From positions 149,088 to 213,087 of the forward strand of contig QCHF01000002.1 in NCBI GenBank assembly GCA_003279605.1: 64,000 nt of DNA, read 5' to 3'. Shown here piece after piece: positions 1-8,153 of this stretch (its first letter is position 1; every line of letters starts with the position of its first letter). Source of the DNA: SAR86 cluster bacterium AG-390-O18 (GTDB lineage Bacteria; Pseudomonadota; Gammaproteobacteria; Magnimaribacterales; AG-339-G14). The position numbers and the translations under genes are program-made. The notes beneath the pieces are model-generated. The model was given only the letters and a program-made list of their open reading frames with translations. It was not told where the DNA came from and ran no database searches.

Positions 1-29
1 GTGAGGAAATTTCTAAGATTAAATAACTT

Positions 30-1169
30 TTAACTTACGAAGTTATTTAGTCTCTCAAAGGCATTAATAAAATCCTCTTTAAATTCTTGCACAACATCAC
101 TTGCTGATATGCTTTGGTTCATTAGACCAACTCCTTGTCCTACCCAATAGGTTGCAAGATCTTTTGCTCCTTCATGACCTCCAGCAGCTAATTTGTTAAC
201 CTTTTGCAAAGCTGGCTCTGCGACCATTGGTTGTAATGGCATCGGCAAAGGTTCTGGAGCGCTGTCTGCCTCCCAAGCTTGAGTCCATGGAGTAACTAAT
301 TGTCTAGAATGTTTGCCAGTTCTGCTTCTTGACCTGACTGTTTGACTAGAATTTGCTGCAACCATTTTCTCTTTAATCACTGGCTCTACTTCTGACTCAA
401 TTGTAGTTAACCAAACTGAGCCACACCAAGCTCCTGAAGCTCCCATAGCCATGGCTGCCGCCATTTGCTTACCGGTTACAATTCCTCCTGCAGCTAAAAT
501 GGGAACATCGCCATATGGCTGAATAGCTTGATGAACCTCTGGAATTAAAACCATAGTAGAGACACTTCCACAATGTCCTCCGGCCTCGGTTCCAGAAACA
601 ACTAAAATATCAACTCCGGCTTTAACTTGATTGATTGCATGTTCTGCAGTTCCTAATAATGCAGCAACTTTACAGTCATTATCCTTACCCATTTGAATCA
701 TCCAATCTGGAGGCACTCCGAGTGCATTAGCAATGATTTTAATTGGGTGTTTAAAAGCAACATCTAAAAGGGCTTTAGCTCCATCGGATTGTGTATTTTG
801 AGCAAAACCTGAACCGCCAGTATCTATTTCTCTTAATTCTGGAGCTTCTATTCCATGATTTTCTAAAACATCAGTTCTGAAATCTGCATATTCTTGCGGA
901 ATCATTTTTGCTAGCTTGTCAGCATCAAATTTTTCATCTTTGCCTACCATTTTATTTGGAATCAACACATCTACTCCATATGGTTTTCCATCAATGTGCT
1001 CATCAATCCACTTAAGTTCTTTTTCTAATTGTTCTGGAGACATGCCAACTGCACCTAAGACTCCACAACCTCCTGCTTTGGAAACTGCTACAACAACATC
1101 TCTACAATGTGTAAATGCCACGAGAGGAAACTCTATATCTAACATTTCGCAAATTTTTGAATTCATCAT
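30..1169 (-). CDS. NAD(P)H-dependent flavin oxidoreductase / nitronate monooxygenase family
   Basis: FMN-dependent TIM-barrel protein of the nitronate monooxygenase (2-nitropropane dioxygenase) family, 379 aa, a usual length. Visible motifs are the N-terminal CEMLDIEFPLV segment, the flavin/active-site motif SGTEAGGHCG near residue 195 and the phosphate-binding AAGGI near residue 227. The start is supported by an AGAGGT ribosome-binding site a few bases upstream. The substrate cannot be told from sequence; family members oxidise nitronates or act as enoyl-type or quinone reductases. It is divergent from the DUF1295 gene at 1249. The family call is firm and the reaction is not. Confidence 0.85.
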   Translation of the reverse strand: MMNSKICEMLDIEFPLVAFTHCRDVVVAVSKAGGCGVLGAVGMSPEQLEKELKWIDEHIDGKPYGVDVLIPNKMVGKDEKFDADKLAKMIPQEYADFRTDVLENHGIEAPELREIDTGGSGFAQNTQSDGAKALLDVAFKHPIKIIANALGVPPDWMIQMGKDNDCKVAALLGTAEHAINQVKAGVDILVVSGTEAGGHCGSVSTMVLIPEVHQAIQPYGDVPILAAGGIVTGKQMAAAMAMGASGAWCGSVWLTTIESEVEPVIKEKMVAANSSQTVRSRSRTGKHSRQLVTPWTQAWEADSAPEPLPMPLQPMVAEPALQKVNKLAAGGHEGAKDLATYWVGQGVGLMNQSISASDVVQEFKEDFINAFERLNNFVS

Positions 1170-1248
1170 TTTTATACCTCTTTATTTCTAATCATTAATA
1201 TCTTCTAAATTTCAATTCAAATCAAGATTTTTGTATTAAAATTTCAGT

Positions 1249-2118
1249 ATGCCTAACAAGACTACTATCCCAGTCTCTTTCATTGTTATTTTACTGTCTA
1301 CTCTTATAGCTTTTGCTGCCAATCAAGGAAGTGTTTCTATATCAAACATTCCACTTTTTGGATTTGTAGTGTTCCTGATTTTTGTAATTCAATGGCTTGT
1401 TTTTATTCCGTCTTTCATTAACAAAACGGAACATTTTTTTGATTTAACCGGTTCGCTTACTTTTATGTCAGCTTCTCTTTTTACTCTTATGGCAATTCCA
1501 GAAATATATTTAAGGGATATCGTAATCACATTGTTAGTCGTAGTGTGGGCTACCAGACTTGGTTCTTTTTTATTTTTTCGAGTTAGAAAAGATGGAGGTG
1601 ACGGAAGATTTGACATCATGAAAACCAAGTTTTGGTGGTTTTTAATGACCTGGAATATTCAAGGAATGTGGGTATTTTTATCTTTGGCTGCAGGTCTTGC
1701 CGCAATGACCTCGCAAAATAAGGTTGAGGCAGATATCTTTTTAGTCATGGGTGCTTTGATTTGGATTTTGGGTTTTTCTATAGAAGTTATCGCAGATAAT
1801 CAGAAATCAAAATTTAGATCTAACCCTGAAAATAAAGACAAATTTATTACAACTGGGATTTGGTCTTGGTCTAGGCATCCGAATTACTTTGGCGAAATTC
1901 TTTTGTGGATTGGGATTACAGTAATAGCTTTACCAGTTCTTCAGGGCTGGCAATTCATAACGCTCATTTCTCCTATCTTTATTATCATCCTTTTAACCCA
2001 AATAAGCGGAGTGAGATTACTAGAACTTAGGGGAAAGAAGAAATGGGGAGATAATGAGGAATACAAAAACTACATAAAAAATACTTCGGTTTTAATTCCT
2101 TTGCCGCCTAAAAATTAA
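1249..2118 (+). CDS. DUF1295 / steroid 5-alpha-reductase-like integral membrane protein
   Basis: 289 aa multi-pass membrane protein with about seven hydrophobic segments. The C-terminal half carries SRHPNYFGEILLWIG, the NADPH/cofactor-side signature shared by DUF1295 proteins, steroid 5-alpha reductases and isoprenylcysteine methyltransferases. A 3-oxo-lipid or steroid-like reductase role is possible by family but not shown. The gene faces the GlcG-like gene tail to tail with a 12-base gap and is divergent from the NMO gene. Confidence 0.8.
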   Translation: MPNKTTIPVSFIVILLSTLIAFAANQGSVSISNIPLFGFVVFLIFVIQWLVFIPSFINKTEHFFDLTGSLTFMSASLFTLMAIPEIYLRDIVITLLVVVWATRLGSFLFFRVRKDGGDGRFDIMKTKFWWFLMTWNIQGMWVFLSLAAGLAAMTSQNKVEADIFLVMGALIWILGFSIEVIADNQKSKFRSNPENKDKFITTGIWSWSRHPNYFGEILLWIGITVIALPVLQGWQFITLISPIFIIILLTQISGVRLLELRGKKKWGDNEEYKNYIKNTSVLIPLPPKN

Positions 2119-2130
2119 GAATTAATTTCA

Positions 2131-2559
2131 TTAAATTTGATAAGTCAATCCTGCAGCTTCTACTCCTGCTATTGCACAAATTTCATCACGATCGGGCAAA
2201 TCTCCTGAAACGCCAACCGAGCCGATAACATCGTCTCCTTTCTTAATCATTATTCCTCCAGGAGATGGTGCTATTTTATTTCCAGATATAGCTCTGGCAG
2301 CATTGAAAAAATGAGTTTGTTCAGGTTGAGCGCCATAGAGATTTCTTATCGCTCTGCTAGAAAAACCAATTCCAACACAGCCCCATGCTTTGGCAAATGC
2401 TATATCAGGTCTAATGAGAGCTGAATTATCTTCCATTGCTGAACTAACTAATACTCCTCGAGTATCAAGAACTGCAATTGTTATAGGCATCATATTCTCT
2501 TCTCTAGCTTTTTTTAAACAACCTTCAACTATTTTTTGTGCATCTTTAAGGGTAATCAT
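2131..2559 (-). CDS. GlcG/HbpS family (DUF336) protein
   Basis: 142 aa, a full-length single-domain GlcG/HbpS-like protein. Typical family features are the start LKDAQKIVEGCLKKA, the strand ITIAVLDTRGVLV, and the glycine-rich GGIMIKKGDDVIGSVGVSG before a terminal helix. Family members bind haem or act as small accessory or sensor proteins, and some sit with glycolate-use genes, of which none are here. It is followed downstream on the same strand by nothing and preceded by the GST gene, so the two may be co-transcribed. Confidence 0.8.
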   Translation of the reverse strand: MITLKDAQKIVEGCLKKAREENMMPITIAVLDTRGVLVSSAMEDNSALIRPDIAFAKAWGCVGIGFSSRAIRNLYGAQPEQTHFFNAARAISGNKIAPSPGGIMIKKGDDVIGSVGVSGDLPDRDEICAIAGVEAAGLTYQI

Positions 2560-2586
2560 ATTTATCTCCTAAATAAAAAAATTAAA

Positions 2587-3204
2587 TTATTTTTCTTCAA
2601 ACTTATAAGACTTAGATCTTTTAAATGCCTCTCTTTCAAAAAGCATGTCCGTGTATCTCTTAATATTGGGTTTGAATGCTTGCTCTATGCCAAGTGATTC
2701 AGCGACAACAAAAGCATAACTCACACAAATGTCTGCAATCGTAAAACGATTTGAACATAAGTATTCTCTATCGTTTAAAGTTGTCTCTAATAATTTACAC
2801 CTTGAGACAAACCATCTGCTGTAACCTTCTACAGCAGCATCCGCAACGCCTGGTTCTTGAAGTTTGTATCTAAGAACAACCGTTTGTGGAAAAGTTAAAG
2901 TTGCATCAGAGTGGAAAAGCCAATTTAAATAAGCTGGATAGTCAGGCTCATCTGGCATAACTCTCAAATCAGTCGGTCCATATTTCTCAACTAAATATTG
3001 GGACATCGCAACAGATTCAGTCATTTTAACTTCGCCGTCTATCAAATAAGGGATTGTTCCTAGCATGTTGATATCCAAATATTCTTTCATGAACATTCTA
3101 GGTGGAAAAGGCATCATGACGAGTTCGTAATCTATGCCCATTTCTTCTGCGGTCCAAATTGGCCTCATTGCCCTTGAAGCTTCGGTTCCCCAAATCTTAA
3201 TCAT
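2587..3204 (-). CDS. Glutathione S-transferase family protein
   Basis: About 205 aa with an N-terminal thioredoxin-fold GST domain (residues 1-75; the GTIPYLIDG and TESVAMSQYL signatures give the cis-Pro and the Glu-Ser glutathione contact) and an all-helical C-terminal domain with a FTIADICVSYAF motif (the GST N-capping box). An upstream TTG would add five residues, but those codons are the GGGAGA ribosome-binding site, so the ATG at 3204 is preferred. The probable role is glutathione conjugation or isomerisation of an electrophile; the substrate is unknown. Confidence 0.85.
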   Translation of the reverse strand: MIKIWGTEASRAMRPIWTAEEMGIDYELVMMPFPPRMFMKEYLDINMLGTIPYLIDGEVKMTESVAMSQYLVEKYGPTDLRVMPDEPDYPAYLNWLFHSDATLTFPQTVVLRYKLQEPGVADAAVEGYSRWFVSRCKLLETTLNDREYLCSNRFTIADICVSYAFVVAESLGIEQAFKPNIKRYTDMLFEREAFKRSKSYKFEEK

Positions 3205-3274
3205 TTTCTTTTCTCCCAATATGATTTAGCCTTATATACTAAATTTTAAAATAATATTTATTATAGGAGAAAAC

Positions 3275-3562
3275 ATGATAGGAGTACTTGTTAAATTAAA
3301 CATTAAAGAAGGCAGTGAAAAAGACTTCGAAGAAAACATGCTGAAACTTGTAGAAGCAACAAATGCAAATGAACCTGGTGTTTTCTACTACGGTCTATTA
3401 AAAACAGATAACCCTCAAACTTATCAAATGATAGAGATATACAAAGATGCTGAAAGTCATGCTAGTCATTCTCAAACTGAACATTTTAAAACGTTGGGTG
3501 GAGCACTTGCACCATTTCTTGCTGGAGCACCAGAAATTACTGTCCATGAGGAAATAAAATAG
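3275..3562 (+). CDS. Antibiotic biosynthesis monooxygenase (ABM/YgiN-like) domain protein
   Basis: 95 aa ferredoxin-like dimeric alpha/beta-barrel protein. It starts MIGVLVKLNIKEGSEKDFEE and has the family pattern of NEPGVFYYGLLK, then YQMIEIYKDAESHASH, then a short terminal strand. Relatives include the quinol monooxygenase YgiN. A good AGGAGA site precedes the ATG. Its stop codon overlaps the apparent AUA start of zapE, so the two are probably translationally coupled. Confidence 0.8.
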   Translation: MIGVLVKLNIKEGSEKDFEENMLKLVEATNANEPGVFYYGLLKTDNPQTYQMIEIYKDAESHASHSQTEHFKTLGGALAPFLAGAPEITVHEEIK

Positions 3563-4614
3563 CTCTAAAAGAAAACTATTTAAAAGCTGTATCAAGCAAA
3601 GAAATATCCCTAGATGACGCTCAGCTTAAATTAGCTGAGCGTTTAGATACTTGTTTGCAAGAAATAAATACTGAAAAAGGTTTTTTTAACTTTTTTACTA
3701 AAAAAGTACCTCAAAGAATTTATATTCATGGAGACGTTGGACGAGGAAAGACGTTTCTCATGGATATGTTGTTTGAAGAAATCAACCATGAAAAAAAAAT
3801 TAGACTTCACTTTCATCGTTTCATGCAAAATCTTCATAAAAGCCTAAAACAATATGAAGGAGGAACAGATCCTTTAAAAAGAATAGTTAAAGATTTATCT
3901 AAAAAATACGAGTGTCTTTGTTTTGATGAATTCTATGTTGAAGATATTGCAGATGCCATGCTGCTAGGAAAATTCATGACTGAGCTTTTTGAATCTGATT
4001 TATCTTTTTTTGCAACTTCAAACATTTCTCCAAAAAATTTATATGAAGGTGGATTACAAAGAAAGCTCTTTTTACCTGCTATAAACGCTATTGAAAGTGC
4101 TTGTGAAATATACCATTTAGATTCTGAAATTGATTTTAGATTAAGAGCTTTGGAAAAAAGTGGAAGTTATTTTTATCCAGCTGAGAATAATAAAGAAATC
4201 ATTGAAAAAATTTTTAAAGAAATTACCCAAAATAGAAAAGCTGAGGAGAATTTCATAACAATAAATAATAGAAAAGTTAGTGTCTTAGCTTTTTCTAAGG
4301 GAGTCTTATGGGTTAATTTTTTACAAATCTGTACATCTCCTAGGAGTGCTGCAGATTACATAGAAATTTCTAAAGAGTTCCATACGGTTATTTTATCCAA
4401 TGTGCCCATCATAAATTCTGATGATGAAGCAAGACGTTTTATTTCTTTTATAGATGAGTGTTACGACAGAAAAGTTAAATTAATCATTTCAGCAGCTGAA
4501 CTCCCTGAAAAAATTTATGTCAAATCTAGACTCAAAGAAAAATTTAAACGAACTGTCAGCAGATTAACCGAGATGCAGTCTAAAGATTACCTTTCTCAAG
4601 CTCACTTAGCTTGA
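3559..4614 (+). CDS. zapE: Cell-division ATPase ZapE (AFG1 family), apparent AUA start
   Basis: AFG1-type P-loop ATPase acting on the division ring and membrane proteins. It carries Walker A GDVGRGKTFLMD, HFHRFMQ, Walker B LCFDEFYVEDI and the FATSNISPKNLY sensor region. The first ATG/GTG/TTG of the frame is a TTG at 3655, but the frame stays open upstream and encodes family-like residues (ENYLKAV, then SLDDAQLKLAERL) that match the usual ZapE N-terminus. The only place a start fits is ATA at 3559, seven bases after a GAGG ribosome-binding site and overlapping the upstream TAG as ATAG. With that start the protein is 351 aa. If AUA is not used, the protein begins at 3655 and lacks its first 32 residues. 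Confidence 0.85.
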   Translation: MALKENYLKAVSSKEISLDDAQLKLAERLDTCLQEINTEKGFFNFFTKKVPQRIYIHGDVGRGKTFLMDMLFEEINHEKKIRLHFHRFMQNLHKSLKQYEGGTDPLKRIVKDLSKKYECLCFDEFYVEDIADAMLLGKFMTELFESDLSFFATSNISPKNLYEGGLQRKLFLPAINAIESACEIYHLDSEIDFRLRALEKSGSYFYPAENNKEIIEKIFKEITQNRKAEENFITINNRKVSVLAFSKGVLWVNFLQICTSPRSAADYIEISKEFHTVILSNVPIINSDDEARRFISFIDECYDRKVKLIISAAELPEKIYVKSRLKEKFKRTVSRLTEMQSKDYLSQAHLA

Positions 4615-4637
4615 AAATATATGTATAGACTCCATAT
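4610..4637 (+). promoter_or_regulatory. Sigma-32 (heat-shock) type promoter for hspQ
   Basis: CTTGAAA at 4610-4616 is a perfect match to the -35 consensus. After a 13-base spacer, CTCCATAT at 4630-4637 matches the -10 consensus CCCCATNT at all but one fixed base. It sits 27 bases before the hspQ start and overlaps the last codons of zapE. HspQ belongs to the RpoH regulon in E. coli, and rpoH lies at 24518 in this window, so the assignment is coherent. Confidence 0.72.
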
Positions 4638-4664
4638 AAAAGGTATAAATGCTAATATAAAAAT

Positions 4665-4997
4665 ATGAAAGACATAGTAGAAACTAATTTTGCAATTGGC
4701 CAAGTAGTTAGACATAAACACCTAGATTTTAGAGGTGTAATATTTGATGTTGATCCTGAATTCAATAACACTGAAGAGTGGTACCAAAGTATTCCTGCCC
4801 AAATAAGGCCTAAAAAAGACCAGCCTTTCTATCATGTTTATGCTGAAAATGAGGAGGTCTTTTACACTGCCTACGTTTCACAACAGAATTTACTAGCTGA
4901 TAATTCCCTTGAGCCTGTAGCTCATCCAGATGTTCATGAAAACTTTGGCCCATTTGATGGAAAAAAATACGAAGTTTTGGAAGTTACTAGAAACTAG
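4665..4997 (+). CDS. hspQ: Heat-shock protein HspQ
   Basis: 110 aa, the usual length for HspQ (YccV, the hemimethylated-DNA-binding-domain fold). It carries the family signatures FAIGQVVRHKHLDFRGVIFDVDP, here split by natural variation, then FYHVYAE and YVSQQNLL. In enterobacteria HspQ modulates Lon protease and helps degrade mutant DnaA. No clear ribosome-binding site precedes the ATG, and the predicted heat-shock promoter would leave a short leader of about 20 bases. The gene ends tail to tail with the aminotransferase through a shared CTAG. Confidence 0.88.
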   Translation: MKDIVETNFAIGQVVRHKHLDFRGVIFDVDPEFNNTEEWYQSIPAQIRPKKDQPFYHVYAENEEVFYTAYVSQQNLLADNSLEPVAHPDVHENFGPFDGKKYEVLEVTRN

Positions 4998-6205
4998 CTT
5001 TCTTCGGCTAGCAATACGCAAATACAGAACAAATCCATAGCTTCTGACAGCTCCTCAAGCTCAACCTGAGTCGGAGCTATCCGAATATTTTTATTTTCCA
5101 AGTCCTTACCATAAGGAAAAGTTGCGCCTAAAGGAGTGAGTTTTAGACCCGCTTCCTCACAAAGCTTATGAATTTTTGAAGCATTACCTTTTAAAGAATC
5201 AAATGAGACAAAATAACCCCCGCTTGGTTTGGTCCATTTTGCCAGACCATCTGGTAGCTCATTCAACTTTTCAAAAACAAGATCAAACTTTGGCTTGATT
5301 ATTTTTGCTAATTTTTGCATGTGCTCTGTTAGAGCTTTCTTGGAATTAAAAATCCTAGTATGTCTTGCTTGATTTAATTTGTCAGAGCCCAGCGAAAACT
5401 TGGAAAAATAATTAACAAAGTTTTCCATATTATTTGGCGACAAAGAAATAAATGCCAAACCCGATCCTGCCAATGAGATCTTACTGGTACTACCAAGCAT
5501 AATGAGAGAATCATGTGAATTTTTTTCTATGAATATTTTTTCTATATCAGGTAGTTTTTTTGAATTATTAAAATCATGAACAGCATAGGCATTATCGAAA
5601 ATAATTTTGAAGCCATCCCTATTGATGCTTGCCAAAGCTTCTATTTTTTCTTTAGAGAAAGTCTCTCCTGTAGGATTGGAATGTTTAGGGACGCAGATCA
5701 TTCCTTTAATAGTTTCATCAGTTTCTAACAAGTTTTCTATTGAATCTAAATCAGGCCCATCTCCTACTAAAGGAACGGATATCATTTTTATTCCTAATTT
5801 TTCCAACATCGCAAAGTGACGATCGTAACCGGGAACTGGACACAAAAAAGTTACTTTATCTAGGTCTTTCCAGGCTACTTGTCCGTCGCCATGAAAAATC
5901 ATGCTGTGCAAATAATGTCCTAGCAAAGTCAAACTGCTCGTACCATTTACGAAAATATTTGCTGGATCAGAGTTAAGAACCCACCCGGCTAATTTTCTAG
6001 CAGAAGGAAGTCCTTCGAGAAGTCCATAATTTCTTGTGTCGACCTTATCTTGGATAAAGTCCCCTTTGATTACAGTTTCCAAATTATCAGACAGGTCTAG
6101 CTGTTCAGAGGAGGGTCTGCCCCTAGTTAAGTCTAAGAGTTTTTTTGAATTTTTAAATTTTTGGTATTCTTTTTTTATCTTAGATATATCTTTGCTTGAA
6201 TTCAT
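4994..6205 (-). CDS. PLP-dependent aminotransferase (aspartate aminotransferase-like, PF12897 type)
   Basis: 403 aa fold-type I aminotransferase. The N-terminal LLDLTRGRPSSEQLDLS and NYGLLEGLPSARKL match the Asp_aminotransf family, which is distinct from classical AspC. The PLP lysine lies in GSTSKISLAGSGLAF and the cofactor-pyridine Asp region in IIFDNAYAVHDF; an Arg near the C-terminus (NIRIAPTQ) probably binds the substrate carboxylate. It is last in a four-gene minus-strand run after the HAD gene. The amino donor and acceptor are unknown. Confidence 0.8.
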   Translation of the reverse strand: MNSSKDISKIKKEYQKFKNSKKLLDLTRGRPSSEQLDLSDNLETVIKGDFIQDKVDTRNYGLLEGLPSARKLAGWVLNSDPANIFVNGTSSLTLLGHYLHSMIFHGDGQVAWKDLDKVTFLCPVPGYDRHFAMLEKLGIKMISVPLVGDGPDLDSIENLLETDETIKGMICVPKHSNPTGETFSKEKIEALASINRDGFKIIFDNAYAVHDFNNSKKLPDIEKIFIEKNSHDSLIMLGSTSKISLAGSGLAFISLSPNNMENFVNYFSKFSLGSDKLNQARHTRIFNSKKALTEHMQKLAKIIKPKFDLVFEKLNELPDGLAKWTKPSGGYFVSFDSLKGNASKIHKLCEEAGLKLTPLGATFPYGKDLENKNIRIAPTQVELEELSEAMDLFCICVLLAEES

Positions 6206-6214
6206 AAGATTTAG

Positions 6215-6862
6215 CTATCTATTGATTATTTGTAAATTGTTAATTTCTGCATGCTGTTTAAGCTTTTCATCAGGTGATACTACTATAGAATTTTTACATT
6301 TTTCTACTAAAGGCAAATCATGAATTGAATCTGTATAGAAAGTAGCTTTCTCTAAATTTACTTTCTTTTTTCTACACCATTCTGAAACATGCACTAATTT
6401 GCCCATATCAAAATTTGGTTCCCCAGTAGTTTCTCCTGTCACTTTATCTTCTACAAATTCTGTTTTTGTACCTAAAAACTCTTCTATCCCGAAGTAATCA
6501 GCAAAACCCTTAACTATAAAATCCAAAGCCCCTGAAGCAATGAGCACATCATCTTTTTTATGTTTTTCTAACAACTCAAAAGTTAAATCATCAATCAAGA
6601 TATCCTTTGAAAATTCTATAAAGCTTGTAACCAATAAATCCACTTCATTTTTACTCCTTCCAATTAAAGGATATAGAAGGAATCTCATGTAATCCTTAAA
6701 ATTTAAATTCCCTGAACGATAGTCTTTATCAAAAGCTTTGATCTTCTTAAGGTAAAAATCTTTATCTAACATTCCTTGTTTAACAATATATTTGGTGAAA
6801 TGAAATTCACTATCAGCGCATAAGAGCGTATCGTCTAAGTCAAAAATTACCAGCTTATTCAT
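6215..6862 (-). CDS. HAD-superfamily (IB) phosphatase, SerB-like
   Basis: 215 aa. HAD motif I is DLDDTLL at residues 9-15, with the nucleophile and general acid Asp pair. Motif II is the IASGA segment near residue 110, and motif III/IV is FYTDSIHDLPLVEKC near residue 180. A helical cap sits between motifs I and II, as in subfamily IB phosphoserine-phosphatase relatives. It overlaps rppH by 4 bases. Phosphoserine is one possible substrate; others of this subfamily act on different small phosphates. Confidence 0.8.
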   Translation of the reverse strand: MNKLVIFDLDDTLLCADSEFHFTKYIVKQGMLDKDFYLKKIKAFDKDYRSGNLNFKDYMRFLLYPLIGRSKNEVDLLVTSFIEFSKDILIDDLTFELLEKHKKDDVLIASGALDFIVKGFADYFGIEEFLGTKTEFVEDKVTGETTGEPNFDMGKLVHVSEWCRKKKVNLEKATFYTDSIHDLPLVEKCKNSIVVSPDEKLKQHAEINNLQIINR

Positions 6863-7332
6863 TTACTTATTAAGTTTTTAAACTCTATTAAAGCACTTCT
6901 GTATGCTTCTTTTTTAAAATCTATAACTTGATTTAATGGGTACCAAAAAGGTACCCAGCTATATTGATCAAATTCAGGAGTATTCTCTATATTTAAATTA
7001 ATATCTCCTGAAATAAGTTTAAGTAAAAAGTATTTTTGTGCCTGACCTTTAAATTTTCCGCCAAGAACTCTAGATCGAATATTTTTTGGAATATCGTAGT
7101 AAATTAAGTTTTGACTTACAGCTTTTATCTCCACATTATCCTTTTCTAAGCCTACCTCTTCATTTAATTCTCTGAACATTGCAGTCTCGATATGTTCGTC
7201 TTCATCTACACCTCCTTGCGGAAATTGCCAATTTTCAGTATTTCTTCTTTTGCAGAATAAAATCTTGTTATCTTCATTTAAAACTATCATTGCAACGTTC
7301 AAGCGATAGCCAGACTTAATTTCTAAGGTCAT
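6859..7332 (-). CDS. rppH: RNA pyrophosphohydrolase RppH
   Basis: 157 aa Nudix hydrolase that removes pyrophosphate from the 5' end of mRNAs to trigger decay. It has the RppH-type N-terminus GYRLNVAMIVLN, the conserved NWQFPQGGVDE, and a Nudix box with RELNEEVGL at about residues 54-62. Length and motifs fit the E. coli protein. It overlaps both the NRDE gene upstream and the HAD gene downstream by 4 bases. In E. coli rppH also lies near lgt-thyA; here those genes are about 1.6 kb away on the other strand. Confidence 0.9.
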   Translation of the reverse strand: MTLEIKSGYRLNVAMIVLNEDNKILFCKRRNTENWQFPQGGVDEDEHIETAMFRELNEEVGLEKDNVEIKAVSQNLIYYDIPKNIRSRVLGGKFKGQAQKYFLLKLISGDINLNIENTPEFDQYSWVPFWYPLNQVIDFKKEAYRSALIEFKNLISK

Positions 7333-8099
7333 TTTATCCTAAGATTAAATTTTTTTGATTCCACTATTTCTCTAACTTCATTGAAAGAAGTTTCTTCCAT
7401 TTCAGCATGATCATTATTGTCAATTATTATGGATGTTGTTGACCTCGTTCCATAAATGTCAGTAGCTATGAATCTATATGGAAACTCCTTCCCGTGATTT
7501 TCTTTCGTGAAGGCCTCTGAAAATTCCAGAGGTTTGTTTACTGGGGATTGCATCATTGCAAAAAGATTTTTTCCAGAAATTTCAGAAGATAAGATTTTTT
7601 TAAAATCTTCTTCTGCACTTTTTATTTTTTCTGATTTCTGTTCTATAGGTTTATTCCCTATTGCATATGTTTCTCCTTCAGTAAGTTTTTTTTCAAGGCC
7701 TCTATTGGAACAAATCAATCCTTCAACTCCATCAAATAAAACTAAATTAAAGCCTTGATAATTTAGACAATCAATTTCATCTATATATTCTGAAGAAGAA
7801 TAGTTTGACAGCACAAAATCTTTAACTAGATCTCCTCTGCTTGCTAAATCTTCTAAAGATTTTTTTTTAGTACTCAACGAAGTAAATTCTCTTACGTTTG
7901 TAACAGCTGCAAACTTTCCTTTTTCGCTTAAAGCCATCCATGTTCCATCAAAGTTTTTGTCTTTACCGGCTAAAACTCCTGGGCTTGAATCCCACCAATG
8001 CATACTCTCTGTTGGCCTTTCATAAAATTCATCTCTATTTGAAGTAAGAACTAATTTATAGTCGCTTTTTGGATTGAGGGCTAAAACAATTAGGCACAT
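7329..8099 (-). CDS. NRDE (TANGO2) family protein
   Basis: 256 aa. The defining N-terminal Asn-Arg-Asp-Glu motif is seen in LTSNRDEFYERPT, with the initial MCLIVLAL that places Cys2 as in Ntn-hydrolase-like members. GTWMALSEKGKFAAVTNVR is also typical. Family function is unsettled; links to Golgi organisation and haem trafficking come from eukaryotic and bacterial homologues. It is the first gene of the NRDE-rppH-HAD-aminotransferase run and divergent from the TauE-like gene across 54 bases. Confidence 0.85.
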   Translation of the reverse strand: MCLIVLALNPKSDYKLVLTSNRDEFYERPTESMHWWDSSPGVLAGKDKNFDGTWMALSEKGKFAAVTNVREFTSLSTKKKSLEDLASRGDLVKDFVLSNYSSSEYIDEIDCLNYQGFNLVLFDGVEGLICSNRGLEKKLTEGETYAIGNKPIEQKSEKIKSAEEDFKKILSSEISGKNLFAMMQSPVNKPLEFSEAFTKENHGKEFPYRFIATDIYGTRSTTSIIIDNNDHAEMEETSFNEVREIVESKKFNLRIK

Positions 8100-8153
8100 A
8101 AAAAAGGAAAAAGTTTATCAGACTGTTTTAATAAGGGATAATCATACTTCTAC

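Noticed and set aside
3619..3640. Perfect 8-bp hairpin (GCTCAGCT / AGCTGAGC, 6-base loop) that looked like a terminator between the ABM gene and zapE.
   Set aside because: No T-run follows, and the stretch encodes conserved ZapE residues (AQLKLAER) in the extended frame, so coding explains it.
3655..4614. zapE beginning at the TTG at 3655.
   Set aside because: It would drop a homologous N-terminal segment, and there is no ribosome-binding site in front; kept only as the fallback start.
4596..4614. Inverted repeat TCAAGCT / AGCTTGA at the end of zapE as an intrinsic terminator.
   Set aside because: Followed by A-rich rather than T-rich sequence on the plus strand, short stem, and it overlaps the heat-shock -35 element.
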